DNA of 64,000 nucleotides from Chryseobacterium gregarium DSM 19109 (GTDB lineage Bacteria; Bacteroidota; Bacteroidia; Flavobacteriales; Weeksellaceae), in contig NZ_AUMU01000013.1 of NCBI RefSeq assembly GCF_000430845.1, forward strand, positions 79,445-143,444, written 5' to 3'. Positions 61,944 through 64,000 of the stretch are shown piece by piece. The position numbers and the translations under genes are program-made. The notes beneath the pieces are model-generated. The model was given only the letters and a program-made list of their open reading frames with translations. It was not told the DNA's origin and searched no databases. Position 1 is the first letter of the stretch. Each line of letters begins with the position of its first letter.

Positions 61944-61993
61944 CATTTATTAAACCAGTTAAATGAACAGCGGTTTCTATCACCATACATTTG
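61944..61993 (+). promoter_or_regulatory. promoter and 22-bp element of pirin
   Basis: The element at 61944-61965 (CATTTATTAAAC running into CAGTTAAATG) is followed after exactly 20 bases by TACATTTG, a good -7 box, 31 bases before the pirin ATG. It matches the element before the dioxygenase operon at 20 of 22 positions. Confidence 0.62.
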
Positions 61994-62024
61994 TCTTATT
62001 AATAACAAACAGATAAATAAAAAT

Positions 62025-62903
62025 ATGGACAGAAAAGATTTTTTAAAGAAAGGATTGCTGGGAACCGGAATGTTTGTAGCATCGTCAGCATTAGGCAATA
62101 CCCTGAAAAATGATATCGACGAAATCGAACCGCTAGAACCGATCGGATACAATCATCTACCCAATCCTGAATCGAAAATTAAAGATAATTCAGTTATTCA
62201 CAAAGCAGATTCAAGAGGGAAAGCAGACCATGGCTGGCTGGTAAGCAATCATACCTTCAGCTTTGCCAATTACCATAATCCCGAAAGAATGCATTTCGGC
62301 GTTTTAAGAGTTCTTAATGATGACATCGTAGAAGCCGGAAGAGGTTTCGGTACCCATCCGCACGATAATATGGAGATTATCAGCATTCCTCTCGAAGGTG
62401 ATCTGGAACATAAAGACAGTTTGGGGAATTCGGCGGTTATCCGAAGCGGGGACATTCAGGTCATGAGTGCCGGGACCGGGGTTATGCACAGCGAATTCAA
62501 CAAAAACAGCGACAGCATCGTAAAATTCCTTCAGATCTGGGTGTATCCGAATAAAAGAAACGTAGCACCGAGATACGACCAGATTACTTTAGACAAAACA
62601 AAAAGCAAAAACAGGTTTCAGCAGATACTTTCCCCGAATGCTGATGACGAAGGGGTCTGGATTCATCAGGATGTATGGTTTCACCTGGGGAATTTTGATA
62701 ACCTAACCGAAACGCATTATCAGATCAGGAAAAAAGGGAACGGCGTATATGCTTTTGTTTTAAAAGGAAGCGCTGAAATCGGAGGCCAGGCCCTGGAAAC
62801 AAGAGACGGGTTTGGAGTCTGGAATGTTGCAGATCTGGAAATCAAGACCACTGCTGCCGATACAGAGATTCTTCTGATGGAAGTTCCGATGACGCTGTCT
62901 TAA
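62025..62903 (+). CDS. pirin-family protein with N-terminal export signal
   Basis: A 292-residue bicupin. The first residues (MDRKDFLKKGLLGTGMFVAS) resemble a Tat-like or Sec signal with a single RK instead of a twin arginine, as in many Bacteroidota exported proteins, so export is possible. The pirin metal site is visible: His111 and His113 in GTHPHDNMEI, His155 and Glu157 in VMHSEFN. Some pirins have quercetin dioxygenase activity; others act as redox sensors. It shares a promoter element with the dioxygenase operon, which supports a role in handling quinones or phenols. Confidence 0.88.
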   Translation: MDRKDFLKKGLLGTGMFVASSALGNTLKNDIDEIEPLEPIGYNHLPNPESKIKDNSVIHKADSRGKADHGWLVSNHTFSFANYHNPERMHFGVLRVLNDDIVEAGRGFGTHPHDNMEIISIPLEGDLEHKDSLGNSAVIRSGDIQVMSAGTGVMHSEFNKNSDSIVKFLQIWVYPNKRNVAPRYDQITLDKTKSKNRFQQILSPNADDEGVWIHQDVWFHLGNFDNLTETHYQIRKKGNGVYAFVLKGSAEIGGQALETRDGFGVWNVADLEIKTTAADTEILLMEVPMTLS

Positions 62904-63230
62904 TACTATTGTTTTCCCTAAGAGCCTGTTTGTATTTATTTCAAAAATAATTCTTTACAGATGATTGCAATCGCAGGTTTTTCTGTGTATTTAAACCTGC
63001 TGAATCTGAAAAATCGGTATAAATAGAGCTACAACAGGCTTTTAAAACTTCTTGTATTTTATCAAAATTCATATAATTTATTATAATGCTTTCATAAAAT
63101 TACGAAATACCGTAACTAAAATAAATCGATTTATTTATTAAGTAATTGAAAGTTAATTAATTGTGTTTTTGGGTGGATTTTTGAAATTAATGTTATGAAT
63201 TTAAATATTAATTAAATAAAATCTACAACA
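62904..63230. other. non-coding gap with an 18-bp palindrome
   Basis: No gene. AAATAAATCGATTTATTT at 63119-63136 is a perfect 18-bp palindrome 95 bp before the hydrolase gene. It shares the AATCGATT core with the palindrome at 39292-39309. Confidence 0.5.
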
Positions 63231-64000
63231 ATGAGTACACTGCAATTAAAAGACGGAACCGAAATTTTTTACAAAGATCAGGGAAAAGGACCGATATTGA
63301 TGTTCCACCACGGATGGCCGTTGTCATCAGACGACTGGGATGCCCAGGTCATTTTCTTCTTACAAAAAGGGTACCGAGTAATCACGCATGATAGAAGAGG
63401 TCACGGAAGATCAAGCCAGGATATCTACGGCCATACCATTGAACAATACGCTTCTGACGCTGCGGAACTGGTAGAATTCCTGGACCTGAAAGACGTAGTT
63501 CACATCGGGCACTCAACAGGAGGTGGCGAAGTGATCCGTTATGTAAATAAGTATGCCAACGGAAGAGCTAAAAAAGCCGTATTGATCAGCGCCGTTCCAC
63601 CCGTTATGGTGGCAAGCGAAAGCAATCCGGATGGGGTACCGATGGAAGTTTTTGACAACATCAGAGACCAGACGCTGAACAACAGGCAGCAGTTTTATAT
63701 CGATTTGACTTTCCCTTTCTATGGCTACAACAGAGAGGGTGCCAATGTGAAAGAAGGGATACAGAGAAACTGGTGGAGACAGGGAATGATGGGCGGAATC
63801 GTTGCGCATTACGAAGGCATCAAAGCGTTTTCTGAAACTGATTTCAGAGAAGACCTGAAAGCAGTTGATATTCCTGTTCTGGTTCTTCACGGGGAAGATG
63901 ACCAGATCGTGCCTTACCAGAATGCCGCATTAAAATCAATTAAACTACTGAAAAACGGGACGATAAAAACCTATCAGGGTTTCCCACACGGAATGCCGAC
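63231..64000 (+). CDS. alpha/beta hydrolase, non-heme chloroperoxidase type (3'-truncated)
   Basis: The ATG at 63231 opens a frame that runs to the window end; the gene is cut there. The visible 256 residues match the cofactor-free haloperoxidase branch: ILMFHHGWPLSSDDW, DRRGHGRSSQ, the serine nucleophile in VVHIGHSTGGGEV, the aspartate in LHGEDDQIVPY and the histidine in FPHGMPT. The family performs perhydrolase, esterase or lactonase reactions. It would act in the cytoplasm. It follows pirin with the same orientation, but a 327-bp gap makes it a separate transcript. Confidence 0.9.
   Translation, partial: MSTLQLKDGTEIFYKDQGKGPILMFHHGWPLSSDDWDAQVIFFLQKGYRVITHDRRGHGRSSQDIYGHTIEQYASDAAELVEFLDLKDVVHIGHSTGGGEVIRYVNKYANGRAKKAVLISAVPPVMVASESNPDGVPMEVFDNIRDQTLNNRQQFYIDLTFPFYGYNREGANVKEGIQRNWWRQGMMGGIVAHYEGIKAFSETDFREDLKAVDIPVLVLHGEDDQIVPYQNAALKSIKLLKNGTIKTYQGFPHGMP

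Overview
The window looks like chromosomal DNA from a member of the Bacteroidota, most likely a Flavobacteriia/Weeksellaceae relative such as Chryseobacterium. The DNA is AT-rich. Promoters match the Bacteroidota form (TTG, about 19 nt, TAnnTTTG). Two genes encode proteins with C-terminal type IX secretion (T9SS) sorting domains, lipoproteins carry short lipoboxes, and most regulators are AraC, HxlR and Crp/Fnr types. I see no rRNA, tRNA, CRISPR array, integrase, transposase or phage block. Genus-level assignment is inference.

Layout. 1-5.8 kb: housekeeping-type genes (alpha/beta hydrolase cut by the window edge, HD hydrolase, rhodanese, QueG, a DUF2459 protein, an SRPBCC protein with a photolyase). 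5.9-11.2 kb: an unknown protein, a zinc-finger (UBP) protein paired with a thioredoxin-reductase-like flavoprotein that lacks the redox cysteines, and a large orphan hybrid histidine kinase. 11.4-22.9 kb: an accessory detoxification-like zone in which regulators (HxlR, LysR, Crp/Fnr) sit beside NmrA-type NAD(P)-binding proteins, epoxide-hydrolase/dehalogenase-like hydrolases, a DapB-like protein without its catalytic histidines, and an NTF2-ankyrin fusion. 23-31 kb: a FabH-like synthase, long gene-poor stretches, a small HTH regulator facing a small gene, a DUF1826 protein, a wrecked DUF6266 gene with an intact promoter, and a flavin monooxygenase divergent from an AraC regulator.

31-37 kb: lipoproteins and two T9SS cargo proteins, a 26-copy TTG microsatellite upstream of one of them, and a decayed second copy of a lipoprotein gene end. 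37-40 kb: an LPS-kinase-like/GT9 pair and an Lrp/AsnC pseudogene. 40-43.7 kb: a compact thiamine salvage operon (thiM-thiE-thiD-tenA-HAD) behind a TPP riboswitch. 44-45.3 kb: a two-gene operon of a GntA/YqcI-type heme N-hydroxylase and a DUF1989 protein, preceded by a perfect 9-bp inverted repeat. 45.5-57.3 kb: more NmrA/SDR/hydrolase/aldo-keto reductase genes with Crp/Fnr and AraC regulators. 57.9-64 kb: a quinone/electrophile-detoxification-like operon (two ring-cleaving dioxygenases, a carboxylesterase, a cupin, a degenerate receiver-like protein, a Crp/Fnr regulator), then a pirin and a chloroperoxidase-like hydrolase.

The most interesting signals are the GntA-DUF1989 operon and its operator-like repeat; a near-identical 22-bp element at identical spacing before both the dioxygenase operon and pirin, which suggests a shared regulator; the promoter-proximal microsatellite at a T9SS gene; and several eroding genes (DUF6266, Lrp, AraC and lipoprotein remnants). 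No feature here is proven novel. All assignments come from reading sequence and translations without a database search.
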